The notes under the pieces: model-generated
Told to the model about the DNA's origin: nothing
Databases searched by the model: none
What the model saw: only the letters and a program-made list of their open reading frames with translations
Part shown: positions 6,814-16,203 of the stretch, one piece after another
Numbering within the stretch: position 1 is the first letter of the stretch
Layout of the letters: each line of letters starts with the position of its first letter
Translations under genes and position numbers: made by a program
Source of the DNA: DASTPP01 sp035762175
Lineage (GTDB): Bacteria; Myxococcota_A; Polyangia; Polyangiales; Polyangiaceae
DNA length: 21,853 nt
Direction of reading: 5' to 3'
Assembly: GCA_035762175.1 (NCBI GenBank)
Contig: DASTPP010000444.1
Location: 1-21,853 of the forward strand

Positions 6814-6833
6814 CCGCCCCGGGGCCCGGGCGG
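6814..6833. terminator. Possible bidirectional hairpin between convergent genes
   Basis: CCGCCC (6814-6819) can pair with GGGCGG (6828-6833) around an 8-nt loop in the 33-nt gap between the converging lipoprotein and hydrolase genes. There is no U-tract, so this is a weak call. Confidence 0.3.
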
Positions 6834-6839
6834 GCGCGC

Positions 6840-7742
6840 TCAGCCGACGTGGCGGCCGAACCACTCGAGGACCTTGGCCCAGGCCTTGGCGGCGGCCTCG
6901 CCGTTGTGGCGCGGCCCGGTGTCGTTGAAGAAGGCGTGGTCGACGCCCGGGTAGGTCACGATCTCGTGCGCGAGGCCGGCCCTCTCGAGCGCGGCCTTGG
7001 CCGCGTCGCGCGAGGCGTTCACGCGCGCGTCGTTCTCGGCGTACACGCCGAGCACCGCCGCCTTCGAGCCGGCGAAGTCGGCGCCCTCGGGCAGCGGGCC
7101 GTAGAAGGGGGCGGCGGCGGCGACGCGCGGGTCTTTGGCGGCGACGAGGCGCCACATCATGCCGCCGCCGAAGCAGAAGCCGATGGCCCCGAGCTTGAGC
7201 CCGGGCGCGCGCCGGGCGAGCTCGTCGAGCCCGGCGCGCATGTCGGCGACGAAGCGCTCGGGCGGCGCCTTGCCGAGCGCGGCCGTGGCGTTCGCGGGGT
7301 CGCCGAGCGAGGCCGTGCCGCCCTCGGCCGAGAGCAGGTCGAGCGCGAGGGCCGAGTAGCCGGCGCCGGCGAAGCGCCCGGCGAGGGTGCGGAAGTGGTC
7401 GGTGAGCCCCCGGTTCTCGTGGATCACCAGGACCGCGCCCCGTGCCTTCGCGGCCCCGGCGTAGGCGGCCTGCAGCGTGCGCCCCTCGGGCCCGGCGAAG
7501 GTGACGGCCGAGGCGGGCAGCGCCGCGGTCGCGCCCGGGCCGGGCGAAGCGCCGCCGCCCGCGCCGCCGGCGCCCGCCGCCGGGGCAGACGGGTTGTCTT
7601 TGCAGCCCGCGAGCAGGGCGGCGGCGGCGGCGGAGCCCACGCCGAGCAGGGTGAGCCGTCGGAGCGCCTCGCGGCGCGAGGTGAACCCGTCGCGGCAGTC
7701 GAGGGCGATCTCTTCGGCGAGGTACCGTTGCACGTCGGACAT
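6840..7742 (-). CDS. Tat-type dienelactone hydrolase family lipoprotein
   Basis: A 300-residue alpha/beta hydrolase. The N-terminus has SRREALRRLTLLG followed by a hydrophobic stretch and lipobox LLAGC (C47), which points to twin-arginine export and lipidation. The dienelactone hydrolase motifs are all present: HENRGL (108-113), nucleophile elbow GFCFGGG (C190), YAENDARV (D238) and GVDHAFFND (H269), giving a Cys-Asp-His triad. Substrates of periplasmic members are mostly unknown; ester or lactone hydrolysis is expected. Start: ATG 7742 has AAGG (7751-7754) eight nt upstream and gives the family-like MSDVQRYLAEE. A GTG at 7811 overlapping the previous stop is an alternative but adds 23 residues of no family likeness. 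It is last in a four-gene minus-strand cluster, 65 nt after the cyclotransferase-like gene. Confidence 0.88.
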   Translation of the reverse strand: MSDVQRYLAEEIALDCRDGFTSRREALRRLTLLGVGSAAAAALLAGCKDNPSAPAAGAGGAGGGASPGPGATAALPASAVTFAGPEGRTLQAAYAGAAKARGAVLVIHENRGLTDHFRTLAGRFAGAGYSALALDLLSAEGGTASLGDPANATAALGKAPPERFVADMRAGLDELARRAPGLKLGAIGFCFGGGMMWRLVAAKDPRVAAAAPFYGPLPEGADFAGSKAAVLGVYAENDARVNASRDAAKAALERAGLAHEIVTYPGVDHAFFNDTGPRHNGEAAAKAWAKVLEWFGRHVG

Positions 7743-7807
7743 GGCGCCGACCTTACCCCGGTTCTCGATCGGGTTCGAGACGCCGGTCGCCGCCGGGGCT
7801 CGGCCCG

Positions 7808-8284
7808 TCACGGGCGGCGCGTCCGCCCGGCGCGCGCGCGCCGGGCCGCGCCCGGCCGGAACGACGCGAGCCGCTCGACGTACTCGGCCGGGAAGCCCAG
7901 CGCGCGCGCGGGCGCCACGATGCGCTCGACGTAGGCGGCCTCGGCGGGGCGCGCCCGCATGGCGGGGCAGAGGTAGCAGAGCGCGGGGCGGTAGTCGCCC
8001 GAGGCGGCGCGCGCGAGCACGGCCTCGGGCAGGTAGAGCTCGCCCAGCACGTCGCGGGCGTGGGCGTAGAGCCGGTCGAGCTCGGCGTGGGTCGCCGTGG
8101 CGAGGACGCCCCAGGCGCTCTCGGCCTCGGAGCGGATCAGGTTCGCGCGCGGGGCGATGCGAATGGCGTAGCCGTCGAGGCGCGCGACCTCGGAGCGCGC
8201 CGGCGCGAGGCCGACCTCGGCGAGCACGCCGCGGTTCATGTACGAGCCGTAGAAGAAGACCCAGACCGAAGGCGGCGCGCTCAC
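7808..8284 (-). CDS. Gamma-glutamylcyclotransferase-like (AIG2 family) protein
   Basis: A 158-residue cytoplasmic protein. The N-terminal VFFYGSYMNRGVL corresponds to the YGSN-type phosphate/substrate loop of the family; LDGYAIRIAPRANL and AWGVLATATHAELDRLYAH follow in the usual order, and the helical end IVAPARALGFPAEYVERL is typical of the bacterial branch. Known members release 5-oxoproline from gamma-glutamyl compounds such as glutathione breakdown products. The catalytic acid is not certain; a Glu in GELYLPE is a candidate. Start: GTG 8284 overlaps the methyltransferase stop as GTGA, indicating translational coupling. The C-terminus is Arg-rich (RRARAGRTRRP). Confidence 0.78.
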   Translation of the reverse strand: MSAPPSVWVFFYGSYMNRGVLAEVGLAPARSEVARLDGYAIRIAPRANLIRSEAESAWGVLATATHAELDRLYAHARDVLGELYLPEAVLARAASGDYRPALCYLCPAMRARPAEAAYVERIVAPARALGFPAEYVERLASFRPGAARRARAGRTRRP

Positions 8285-8982
8285 GGCGCCCCCGGCGGGG
8301 CGGCGCCGCGCAGCGCGACGATCACGGCGACGGGGCCGCCGCGCCAGCGCACGTCGGCGGCGAACCCGGCCGACGCGAGGGCGGCGAGCTCTTGCGCGAG
8401 CGAGAAGTACCGGTCTTCTTTCTGCCACTCGCCGAAGCGGGCGAAGGCCTCGGCCTCGGTGTCGCCGCCGGCCACGAGGTGCGCGGCCCAGCGCCGCCAG
8501 ACGGGCGCGGCGAGCGCGGGCGCCTCGGGCAGGAAGGCGTCGGCGACGACGAGCGGCGCGCCGGGCGCGAGCGACGCGGCGACGCCCCGGTAGACGCGGG
8601 CCTTCTCGTCGAGATCGGGGACGTGGTGCAGGGCGAGCGAGGCGACGGCCGCGTCGGCCGCCGGCAGCGGGTCGGTGAAGCGCCCCGCCCGCAGCTCGAG
8701 GCGGCCGCGCAGGCCCTCGAGGCGCGCCCCGGCGCGGGCGAGCATCGCCGCGTCGGCGTCGAGCAGCACGAAGCGGGCGCCGGGGCAGCGGGCGGCGACG
8801 CGCTCGCTCAGCGCGCCGGTGCCCGCCCCGAGGTCGAGCACGCGCGCGGCCCCCGGCGCGTGCTCGGCGACGGCGGAGGCCGCCTCGTCGAGCATGGCGT
8901 CGTAGCCGGGCACGAAGCGACGGATCTCGTCGTCGTACGCGGCGGGGCCGACCGCGAGGTGTCGCTCTACCGAATGACCCAT
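8281..8982 (-). CDS. Class I SAM-dependent methyltransferase
   Basis: A 233-residue soluble enzyme. Motif I VLDLGAGTG (48-56) binds S-adenosylmethionine; the acidic end of strand 2 is LLDAD (D75), and ASLALHHVPD (motif IV region) follows. The fold is complete and no extra domain is present, so this is a stand-alone methyltransferase; the substrate cannot be told from sequence. Start: ATG 8982 with GGAGGA (plus-strand TCCTCC 8991-8996) eight nt upstream, a strong signal. The stop overlaps the start of the cyclotransferase-like gene by four bases, and the AraC-type regulator gene ends 75 nt upstream, so the cluster is probably one transcript. Confidence 0.88.
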   Translation of the reverse strand: MGHSVERHLAVGPAAYDDEIRRFVPGYDAMLDEAASAVAEHAPGAARVLDLGAGTGALSERVAARCPGARFVLLDADAAMLARAGARLEGLRGRLELRAGRFTDPLPAADAAVASLALHHVPDLDEKARVYRGVAASLAPGAPLVVADAFLPEAPALAAPVWRRWAAHLVAGGDTEAEAFARFGEWQKEDRYFSLAQELAALASAGFAADVRWRGGPVAVIVALRGAAPPGAP

Positions 8983-9057
8983 GGCCAGATTCCTCCGTCG
9001 CCGGGCCCGCGCGCGGCGCCCGGCGGGGCCGAAGCTGGGCGCGCCGGCGCGCCGGGT

Positions 9058-9888
9058 CTAGGACGAAACTGCCCTGCGGTAGGCCCCGGGCGTGACGCCG
9101 AAGGCGCGGCGGAACTCGCGGGTCAGGTGGCTCTGGTCGTAGAAGCCGTGCGCCGCCGCCACGTCCGCGAGCGGCGCGGCCGAGCGCAGGGCGCGCTTGG
9201 CGTGCGCGAGCCGCAGCTGCCGCTGGTACTGGTGCGGCGGCAGGCCGAAGCGCCGGTGAAAGGCGCGGATGAAGTAGGCGGGGCTGAGCCCCACCCGGCG
9301 CGCCAGCTCGTCGAGGCCGACCTCGTCGGCGAAGTGCGCGGCGAGGTAGTCGCGCGCGCGGGCGAGCGCCCCGGCCTCGCGGCCCGGGGGCCGGGGCCGG
9401 AGCGGCCGCTGGCAGTGCGCCGCGAGCAACCGCCCCACGACGTCGACGAGCAGCGACTCGCGCGCCAGCCGGGGCGACGGCTCGGCCAAGGCGTCGAAGA
9501 GGCGGCCGCACGCAGCGTAGAGCGGCGGGTCGGCCGCCGTCGGCGCGGCGAACGACACCGGCCCCCGCCAGCCGAGCCCGGCGGCGACGCGATCGAGCTC
9601 GGCGATCTCGATGTAAAGGTCGCGCAGGCGCCACCCCTCGGGCGCCGCGGCGCGCCCGGTGTGGGCCTCGCCCGGGTTGATCAGATTGAGCCCCCCCGGG
9701 GCCGCGGCCCGCTCGGCGCCGGCCCACCAGAAGGCCCCGCCGCCGCCGTCGTTGAGGCCGACGGTGTACGCCTCGTGCGCGTGCTTCGAAAACGCGTGGC
9801 GCACCAGCCGGCCGCAAAAGAGCTCGACGCCCGGCGCCCGCTCGGGGGCCCAGAGGCGGGCGAAGTCTGCGTCGGGGGCGCGGGCCAT
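9058..9888 (-). CDS. AraC-family transcription regulator with N-terminal cupin
   Basis: A 276-residue DNA-binding regulator. The N-terminal domain has cupin features (HAFSKHAHEAYTVGL, 31-45, and LINPGEAHTG, 69-78), the usual effector pocket of this subgroup. The C-terminal domain has two helix-turn-helix motifs: LDELARRVGLSPAYFIRAFHR (192-212, contacts in part) and LADVAAAHGFYDQSHLTREF (240-259), ending with the AraC signature FGVTPGAYRR. Start: ATG 9888; no clear Shine-Dalgarno, and upstream extension lacks family likeness. It heads the minus-strand cluster, so control of the methyltransferase, cyclotransferase and hydrolase genes is likely. It is divergent from the small gene at 10017, with 128 nt between the starts. 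Confidence 0.9.
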   Translation of the reverse strand: MARAPDADFARLWAPERAPGVELFCGRLVRHAFSKHAHEAYTVGLNDGGGGAFWWAGAERAAAPGGLNLINPGEAHTGRAAAPEGWRLRDLYIEIAELDRVAAGLGWRGPVSFAAPTAADPPLYAACGRLFDALAEPSPRLARESLLVDVVGRLLAAHCQRPLRPRPPGREAGALARARDYLAAHFADEVGLDELARRVGLSPAYFIRAFHRRFGLPPHQYQRQLRLAHAKRALRSAAPLADVAAAHGFYDQSHLTREFRRAFGVTPGAYRRAVSS

Positions 9889-9981
9889 GGCGACCGACGC
9901 TAAGGTCACGCCCCCCCGCGCGCCCGTCAACACGGCCCGCGGGGGGGCGCCCGGGCGCCGCCGCTTTCGGGGCGCTGCCCC

Positions 9982-10010
9982 GTGACAACCGGGGGCGCTT
10001 TGGCTATGAC
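9982..10010 (+). promoter_or_regulatory. Sigma-70-type promoter predicting a leaderless transcript
   Basis: GTGACA (9982-9987; five of six to TTGACA) and TATGAC (10005-10010; four of six to TATAAT) are separated by exactly 17 nt. The expected transcription start falls at about 10016-10017, the A of the ATG of the small downstream gene, which has only a run of C before it and no Shine-Dalgarno. Confidence 0.55.
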
Positions 10011-10016
10011 CCCCCC

Positions 10017-10235
10017 ATGCGCGGATTCTTGCAACCTGCATTTAAGCGACTCCCCACCGAGAACCAGACCCAATTCGCGAAGCTGTCTCGCCACCGCCGC
10101 GCGGGCATCGCCGAGGCCGCGAAGACGACGCTGGTGAAGGCGGCGCAGTGGTCGCGCGGCGAGGCCGTGCCGCCGGCGGTCGCCGGCGCGCTCGACGCCC
10201 AGGTCACGGCGTTGCTCGCGAAGCGCAAGGGCTGA
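10017..10235 (+). CDS. Small 72-residue basic protein, HTH-like, probably leaderless
   Basis: Not a family I recognise. The first codons are less GC-rich than the surroundings (ATGCGCGGATTCTTGCAACC), typical of a real translation start, and a well-spaced promoter places the transcript start on the ATG. The protein is basic; the stretch AEAAKTTLVKAAQWSRGEAV followed by PPAVAGALDAQVTALLAKRK resembles the last helices of an Xre-type helix-turn-helix (a W-x-RGE-x-x-PP pattern as in many Xre proteins), so DNA binding is a reasonable guess. The rest of an Xre fold is short or missing. The neighbour on the left is a divergent AraC regulator; downstream comes a DUF72 gene after 242 nt. Confidence 0.6.
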   Translation: MRGFLQPAFKRLPTENQTQFAKLSRHRRAGIAEAAKTTLVKAAQWSRGEAVPPAVAGALDAQVTALLAKRKG

Positions 10236-10477
10236 GCGGCGGGCGGCGCGAAGGTCTTGGTATCCGAAATCGTGCCGCAGGCGCCCGGGCGTCCGTCGTA
10301 ATTGGCAGGCCTCGCAGGGCGTCCGACCGCCGTCGCGGCGCGCGGGCCACGCGCCCCCGCGTCGGGGTAGCGGCCGCCCCGCGACGCACCGGGGCGAGCG
10401 GGCCCGGGCCCGTGCTCTGCCGTCGACGCCGCGACGACCGGCTCGCCTTGGCCCGGGGCCTGCATGGGCCGCCAGGC

Positions 10478-11383
10478 ATGGCCGGACGCATTTACGTCGG
10501 AACGAGCGGCTGGGTCTACAAGAGCTGGGCGGCGACCTTCTACCCGAAACGCGTGCCCGCCAAGCGGCACTTCGCCTTCTACGCCGAGCACTTTCCGACG
10601 GTCGAGATCAACGCCTCGTTTTATCGCCTGCCCGAGGCGTCGACCTTTCGCGGCTGGCGCGAGCAGGCGCCCGAGTGCTTCGTTTACGCGGTCAAGGGCA
10701 GCCGCACGGTCACCCACTTTTACAAGCTCGCGCCCGGCGCCAAGTCGTTCGACCTGTTGCTCGAGCGCGCCGCCGGGCTCGGGCCCAAGCTCGGCCCGGT
10801 GCTCTGGCAGTTGCCCGGCGGCTTCGGCAAAGACGCCCGCCGGCTCGCCGACTTCGTCGCCACACTGCCCCGACACCTGCGCCACGCGATCGAGTTTCGC
10901 GACCCCTCGTGGCTCGACGCCGAGACCTCCGCGATCTTGCGCCGCGCGGGCGTCGCCAGCGTGGCCCTGAGCTCGCTCGCGATGCCCCCCAATACCGAGC
11001 TCAGCGCCGACTTCGCGTACCTGCGCTTTCACGGCCTCGAGGGCGGCGCGGCCCACGACTACACCGACCGCGAGCTCGAGCCCTGGGCCGAGCTCTTGCG
11101 GGGGTGCGCCCGCCGGGGGGTCGACGCGTACGTCTACTTCAACAACGACGTGAACGTGCGCGCGCCCTTCAACGCCCTGCGCCTCATGGACATGGTCGGC
11201 GCCGCCGCCGTCCGCCCCGCCGGCCCCGCCTCCGGCCAGCGCCCCGCCGGGGGCGACGTCGAGAGGCCGGCGCGGGCGCCTCGCGCCGGGGGCGACGTCG
11301 AGAGGCCGGCGCGGGCGCCTCGCGCCGGAGGCGACGTCAAGGGGCTGGCGAGGCCGCCCCGCGCGGCGGCCGGCGGCCGGTAG
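10478..11383 (+). CDS. DUF72 (YecE-like) protein with repeat-encoded tail
   Basis: A 301-residue protein. Residues 4-240 form the DUF72 TIM-barrel-like domain: IYVGTSGWVYKSW (5-17), FYPKRVP, FPTVEINASFYRLP (39-52), VYAVKGSRTVTH, VLWQLPGGF, HAIEFRDPSWL (136-146), YLRFHGLEG (181-189) and YVYFNNDVN (218-226), all in family order. The family is widespread and its biochemical role is still unclear. The final 55-60 residues are not part of the domain: they come from a 39 bp x3 DNA repeat giving AGGDVERPARAPR three times, an Arg/Pro-rich tail. Start: ATG 10478 directly precedes the conserved GRIYVGTSGW; the Shine-Dalgarno is poor. No signal peptide. The neighbours on either side look unrelated. Confidence 0.88.
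   Translation: MAGRIYVGTSGWVYKSWAATFYPKRVPAKRHFAFYAEHFPTVEINASFYRLPEASTFRGWREQAPECFVYAVKGSRTVTHFYKLAPGAKSFDLLLERAAGLGPKLGPVLWQLPGGFGKDARRLADFVATLPRHLRHAIEFRDPSWLDAETSAILRRAGVASVALSSLAMPPNTELSADFAYLRFHGLEGGAAHDYTDRELEPWAELLRGCARRGVDAYVYFNNDVNVRAPFNALRLMDMVGAAAVRPAGPASGQRPAGGDVERPARAPRAGGDVERPARAPRAGGDVKGLARPPRAAAGGR
11246..11362 (+). repeat. 39-bp tandem repeat x3 inside the DUF72 gene
   Basis: Units of 39 nt start at 11246, 11285 and 11324, with GACGTC at 11255, 11294 and 11333. The first two are nearly identical and the third has diverged. The period is 13 codons, so the reading frame is kept. Confidence 0.9.
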
Positions 11384-11563
11384 CGGCCCGCGCTCACCCC
11401 TGATCGACGGCCGGCGCCCCCGGCGCCGCCCCGACGGGCCAGCCGACGGCGCCCCCGGGCCGGTCGGCGTCGCCCGGCGCCCGCGCCGGCGCCGGCGCCG
11501 CCCCCCCGCGCGAACCCCCGGCCTCGGAGGTCGGCGCGTACGATATGCTACGCGCCCAAACGG

Positions 11564-12595
11564 ATGCCTACCGCCGCCGTCCAGAACGTCCGACTCGTCA
11601 TCGCCGCCGCCCTCACGCGCGGGGTGCCGCCGGGCACGCTCTGCGCCCGCTCGGGCATTGACCCGCAGTCGCTGCTCGACCCCGACGGCCGCGTGCCCGC
11701 CGAGCAGGCCCTGCGCGCCTGGCACGTGGCCGCCGAGCTCTGCGGCGACCCGAACTTCGGGCTCTCGGTGGTCGAGCACCTGCGCCCCGACACGCACGGC
11801 GGCGTCGGCTATGCGGTAAACGGCAGCGCCACGCTCGGCGAGGGCCTGCGGCGGCTGAGCACGTTCTTCCACCTGCTGCACCAGCGCGCCACGCTGGCCC
11901 TCGTGAGCGAGGGCGGGGTCGCCCGCCTGCGCTTTCTCGCCGACTACGACGGGCCCCCGGGCGCGCTGAAGCACCCGGTCGAGTGCCTGCTCGCGGTGCT
12001 GCTCGCGGCCTGCCGCCGCACGACCGGCCGGCCCCTGCGGCCGCTCGCCGTCTCGTTCCGGCACGGGGCCCCGGCCGGGCTCGACGCCTACCGGCGCGCC
12101 TTCGACGTCGAGCCCTCGTTCGACCGCGAGCACTCCGAGCTCTGCTTCCCCGCCGAGGTGCTCGACCTGCCGAGCGCGGGCCCCGACCCGCAGATGGTGT
12201 CCGCCGCCGAGCGGCACCTGCGCCGGCTGCTCGAGCAGCTGCCCCGCGACGACGCCTTCGCCACGCGCGCCCGCGGCGCCCTGCTCGAAGAGCTGCGCCG
12301 CGGCGAGCCGACGCTCGACCGGCTCGCCGCGCGCCTGCGCATGAGCGAGCGGACGCTGCAGCGGCGCCTCTCGCAGGAGGGCACGTCGCTGCAGGCGCTG
12401 CTCGACGACCTGCGCCGCGAGCTGTCGCTGCGGCACCTGGCCGAGTCGAGCGAGTCGATCGCCGAGATCGCCTTCGTGCTCGGCTTCTCGGAGGTGAGCG
12501 CCTTCCACCGCGCGTTCAAGCGCTGGACGGGCTCGACCCCCGGCGCCTACCGCCAGGCGCGCGCCGGGCAGGCCCCGCCCGCCGCCGCCGGCTGA
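11564..12595 (+). CDS. AraC-family regulator with Arabinose_bd-type (PF12625-like) N-domain
   Basis: A 343-residue regulator. The N-terminal ~200 residues fit the OruR/ArgR-like ligand domain: RAWHVAAELCGDPNFGLSVV (51-70) with HGGVGYAVNGSATLGEGLRR (78-97) is characteristic. The C-terminal helix-turn-helix pair is LDRLAARLRMSERTLQRRLS (251-270) and IAEIAFVLGFSEVSAFHRAF (299-318), ending WTGSTPGAYR. Such regulators respond to small metabolites, but the ligand cannot be told. Start: ATG 11564 has no Shine-Dalgarno; TATGCT at 11544-11549 could be a -10 giving a very short leader. It is convergent with bpt (61-nt gap) and has no obvious target operon adjacent. Confidence 0.9.
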   Translation: MPTAAVQNVRLVIAAALTRGVPPGTLCARSGIDPQSLLDPDGRVPAEQALRAWHVAAELCGDPNFGLSVVEHLRPDTHGGVGYAVNGSATLGEGLRRLSTFFHLLHQRATLALVSEGGVARLRFLADYDGPPGALKHPVECLLAVLLAACRRTTGRPLRPLAVSFRHGAPAGLDAYRRAFDVEPSFDREHSELCFPAEVLDLPSAGPDPQMVSAAERHLRRLLEQLPRDDAFATRARGALLEELRRGEPTLDRLAARLRMSERTLQRRLSQEGTSLQALLDDLRRELSLRHLAESSESIAEIAFVLGFSEVSAFHRAFKRWTGSTPGAYRQARAGQAPPAAAG

Positions 12596-12620
12596 GGCCT
12601 GCGCATCGCGGGCCTCGCCC

Positions 12621-12635
12621 CGCCGGCCACCGGCG
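12621..12635. terminator. Possible hairpin between convergent genes
   Basis: CGCCGG and CCGGCG are perfectly paired around a 3-nt loop between the converging AraC and bpt genes. No U-tract follows on either strand. Confidence 0.3.
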
Positions 12636-12656
12636 AGCGGCCGAAGGCCTGAGCGC

Positions 12657-13406
12657 TCACCCCCCGGGCTCGGCCGGCGCCCAGACCGGCGCTTGCCGGA
12701 AGCCGGGGCGCCCCGAGAGCAGCTCGTGCGGGCGGAAGGCTTCTTTGTAAAGCAGCGAGGCGCAGCCGCGCACGCGGTAGCCCAGGTACACGTGCGGGAT
12801 GCCGCGGGCGCGCGCCAGCCCGATCTGGAAGACGACGCTGGCCGTGCCCGGCGACAGGTGCGCGATGTCGGGGGCGTAGAAGAAGTACACCGCGCTCCAC
12901 GCGCGCGGGGTCTCGTCGGCGTAGCCCACGGCCACGAGCCGCGGGCCGCCGGGGGCCGCGTCGTCCCACCAGGTTATCTCGCGCGCGCAGGGGTGGGGGA
13001 AGGCGAACTGCAGGCGGTACTCGCGCTCGGTGAGCGGCGAGGGCTCCCACGAGCGCGCGCTCTCGCGCGACGCGTGCCACGCGGCGTAGAGCGAGAGGCG
13101 CGCCCCGTCGACGAGGGGCCTGCCCACCTCGAGCCGGAAGGCGGCGCAGCGGTTCTGCGCCCGCCGCTGCGAGCGCGAGGGGCGGAAGGTGGCCGTCGGA
13201 ATCCGTAGCGAGACGCAGGACTCGCACGCGCGGCAGGCGGGCCGGAAGTAGTTGGGGCCGAAGCGGCGCCAGCCGCGCACGAGCATCGCCTCGAGCTCGA
13301 GCGCGTCGACCTCTTGCAGGAGCAGGTGCTCGAGCTCGGCCGACGCTTGCGGCAAGTAACTGCAGACGCGCGGGGCCTCGACTTCGTGATGTAGCAGGAG
13401 CGCCAT
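12657..13406 (-). CDS. bpt: Aspartate/glutamate leucyltransferase (Bpt)
   Basis: A 249-residue aminoacyl-tRNA-protein transferase of the bacterial ATE/Bpt family, which moves Leu from leucyl-tRNA to N-terminal Asp or Glu and so creates N-degrons for ClpS-ClpAP. The family signature is nearly continuous: CSYLPQASAELEHL (C15), MLVRGWRRFGPNYFRPAC (41-58), the Cys cluster C58-C61-C64, LRIPTATFRPSRSQRR (67-82), and the C-terminal domain with AVYFFYAPDIAHLSPG and a late GYRVRGCASLLYKEAFRPHELL. Length is usual for the family. Start: ATG 13406 gives the expected short N-terminus before CSYLP, though no Shine-Dalgarno is seen. The Ser/Thr kinase gene lies 114 nt upstream on the same strand. A ClpS-domain protein is encoded about 6.5 kb away. 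Confidence 0.92.
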   Translation of the reverse strand: MALLLHHEVEAPRVCSYLPQASAELEHLLLQEVDALELEAMLVRGWRRFGPNYFRPACRACESCVSLRIPTATFRPSRSQRRAQNRCAAFRLEVGRPLVDGARLSLYAAWHASRESARSWEPSPLTEREYRLQFAFPHPCAREITWWDDAAPGGPRLVAVGYADETPRAWSAVYFFYAPDIAHLSPGTASVVFQIGLARARGIPHVYLGYRVRGCASLLYKEAFRPHELLSGRPGFRQAPVWAPAEPGG

Positions 13407-13520
13407 CGTCGTCGCTGTCGCCGCGGCCCGCCATCGGCCGCCTCGCCGAGCCCCGGGGACGGGGCCGACTTTGGCATAGCTGCCCCCCGTGCGCGAGCGC
13501 GGCGGCGCCGCGACCGCGCC

Positions 13521-15545
<2,025 letters not shown>

Positions 15546-15582
15546 CAATAAACCCCTTACGCAGCCCCAGAACGCTTCGCGC

Positions 15583-15613
15583 ATTGTACCAAGAACCCCT
15601 GGCCCCCTTTCAA
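15583..15613 (-). promoter_or_regulatory. Sigma-70-type promoter for the Ser/Thr kinase gene
   Basis: On the minus strand, TTGAAA (15613-15608) and TACAAT (15588-15583) each match the consensus hexamers at five of six positions. The 19-nt spacer is slightly long. The start would be near 15576, giving a leader of about 30 nt containing the Shine-Dalgarno AAGGGG, which fits ATG 15545. Confidence 0.5.
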
Positions 15614-15887
15614 GCATAACGTGTGAGCGCGGCAAGGGTCGACCGCGCGCGCACGGTTCGGCAGGCGGGCCCAGAGCCTAAAACAAGAAGTGCGGCGACC
15701 TCGACCCCAGCAAATGCGGCGCCGACTCGGGCTCTTCTATTAATGCCACTACGCCCTGCCGAGCTTGAGCAAAGGGCAACGCCAGGTGCGCCCGGGGTTA
15801 CGCACGCCCCGGACACGCACGCCCCCCCGCGCCCGCTCGTCGCTCGCCCCCCCTCGCCGGCGCCTCCCTCGCGCGCACCGGCGCGGC

Positions 15888-16025
15888 CACCCCCGCGGCG
15901 CCCGCGTGTGCACGCCCGCGGCGCCCGCGTGTCCACGCCCGTGGCGCCCGCGCACCCCTGCTCGCGGCGCCCGCGCGTCCACGCCCATGGCACCGGTGCG
16001 CCCACGCCCGTGGCGCGCGCAGGCC
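15888..16025. repeat. 23-bp tandem array, six copies
   Basis: Units of exactly 23 nt start at 15888, 15911, 15934, 15957, 15980 and 16003, based on CACGCCCGCGGCGCCCGCG plus four variable bases. Copies 3-6 have diverged. The CACGCCCGCGG core also occurs in the first two units of the 28 bp array (around 4884-4923). Confidence 0.85.
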
Positions 16026-16203
16026 CGCACTTTGGCGCGCGCGGGGCCTCCCCCGCCGCGACGGCGCCTTACAGATCGTACCGCCGGAGCGCACCCGCCG
16101 GCGCCGCCCGCGGAGCGCCGCACCCGGCCGAGGTCCGCCCGCGGGCGGCGCGGGGCCCGCCCCCGGCCTTCGAACGGTCGCTCTTCGAAAAAGGAACCCT
16201 CCC

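Larger units (their letters stand above)
15546..16203. other. 658-nt intergenic region between divergent genes
   Basis: It contains the kinase promoter (15583-15613), a relatively AT-rich unique patch (about 15670-15760) with a weak partial match CAGAGCCTA to the palindromic element near 15672, the 23 bp array (15888-16025), and the leader of the copper monooxygenase gene with AAGGA at 16191-16195. I see no RNA gene or small coding gene. Confidence 0.6.

Noticed and set aside
10236..10301. In-frame extension beyond the TGA of the small 72-residue gene (continuing KVLVSEIVPQAPGRPS to a TAA)
   Set aside because: There is no selenocysteine-type hairpin that I can see, and no reason for readthrough; the 21 extra codons are likely chance.
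10805..10822. Sigma-54-like TGGCAG site inside the DUF72 gene
   Set aside because: It has GG-N10-GC spacing but a poor -12 element and lies mid-gene within a conserved coding motif.
10004..12508. A long minus-strand frame opposite the DUF72 and AraC genes
   Set aside because: Both plus-strand genes have clear family motifs; the antisense frame has none and is Arg/Ala/Gly-rich.
15670..15679. CAGAGCCTA as a third copy of the palindromic element
   Set aside because: Only nine matching bases, with the rest of the arm diverged and no partner arm nearby.
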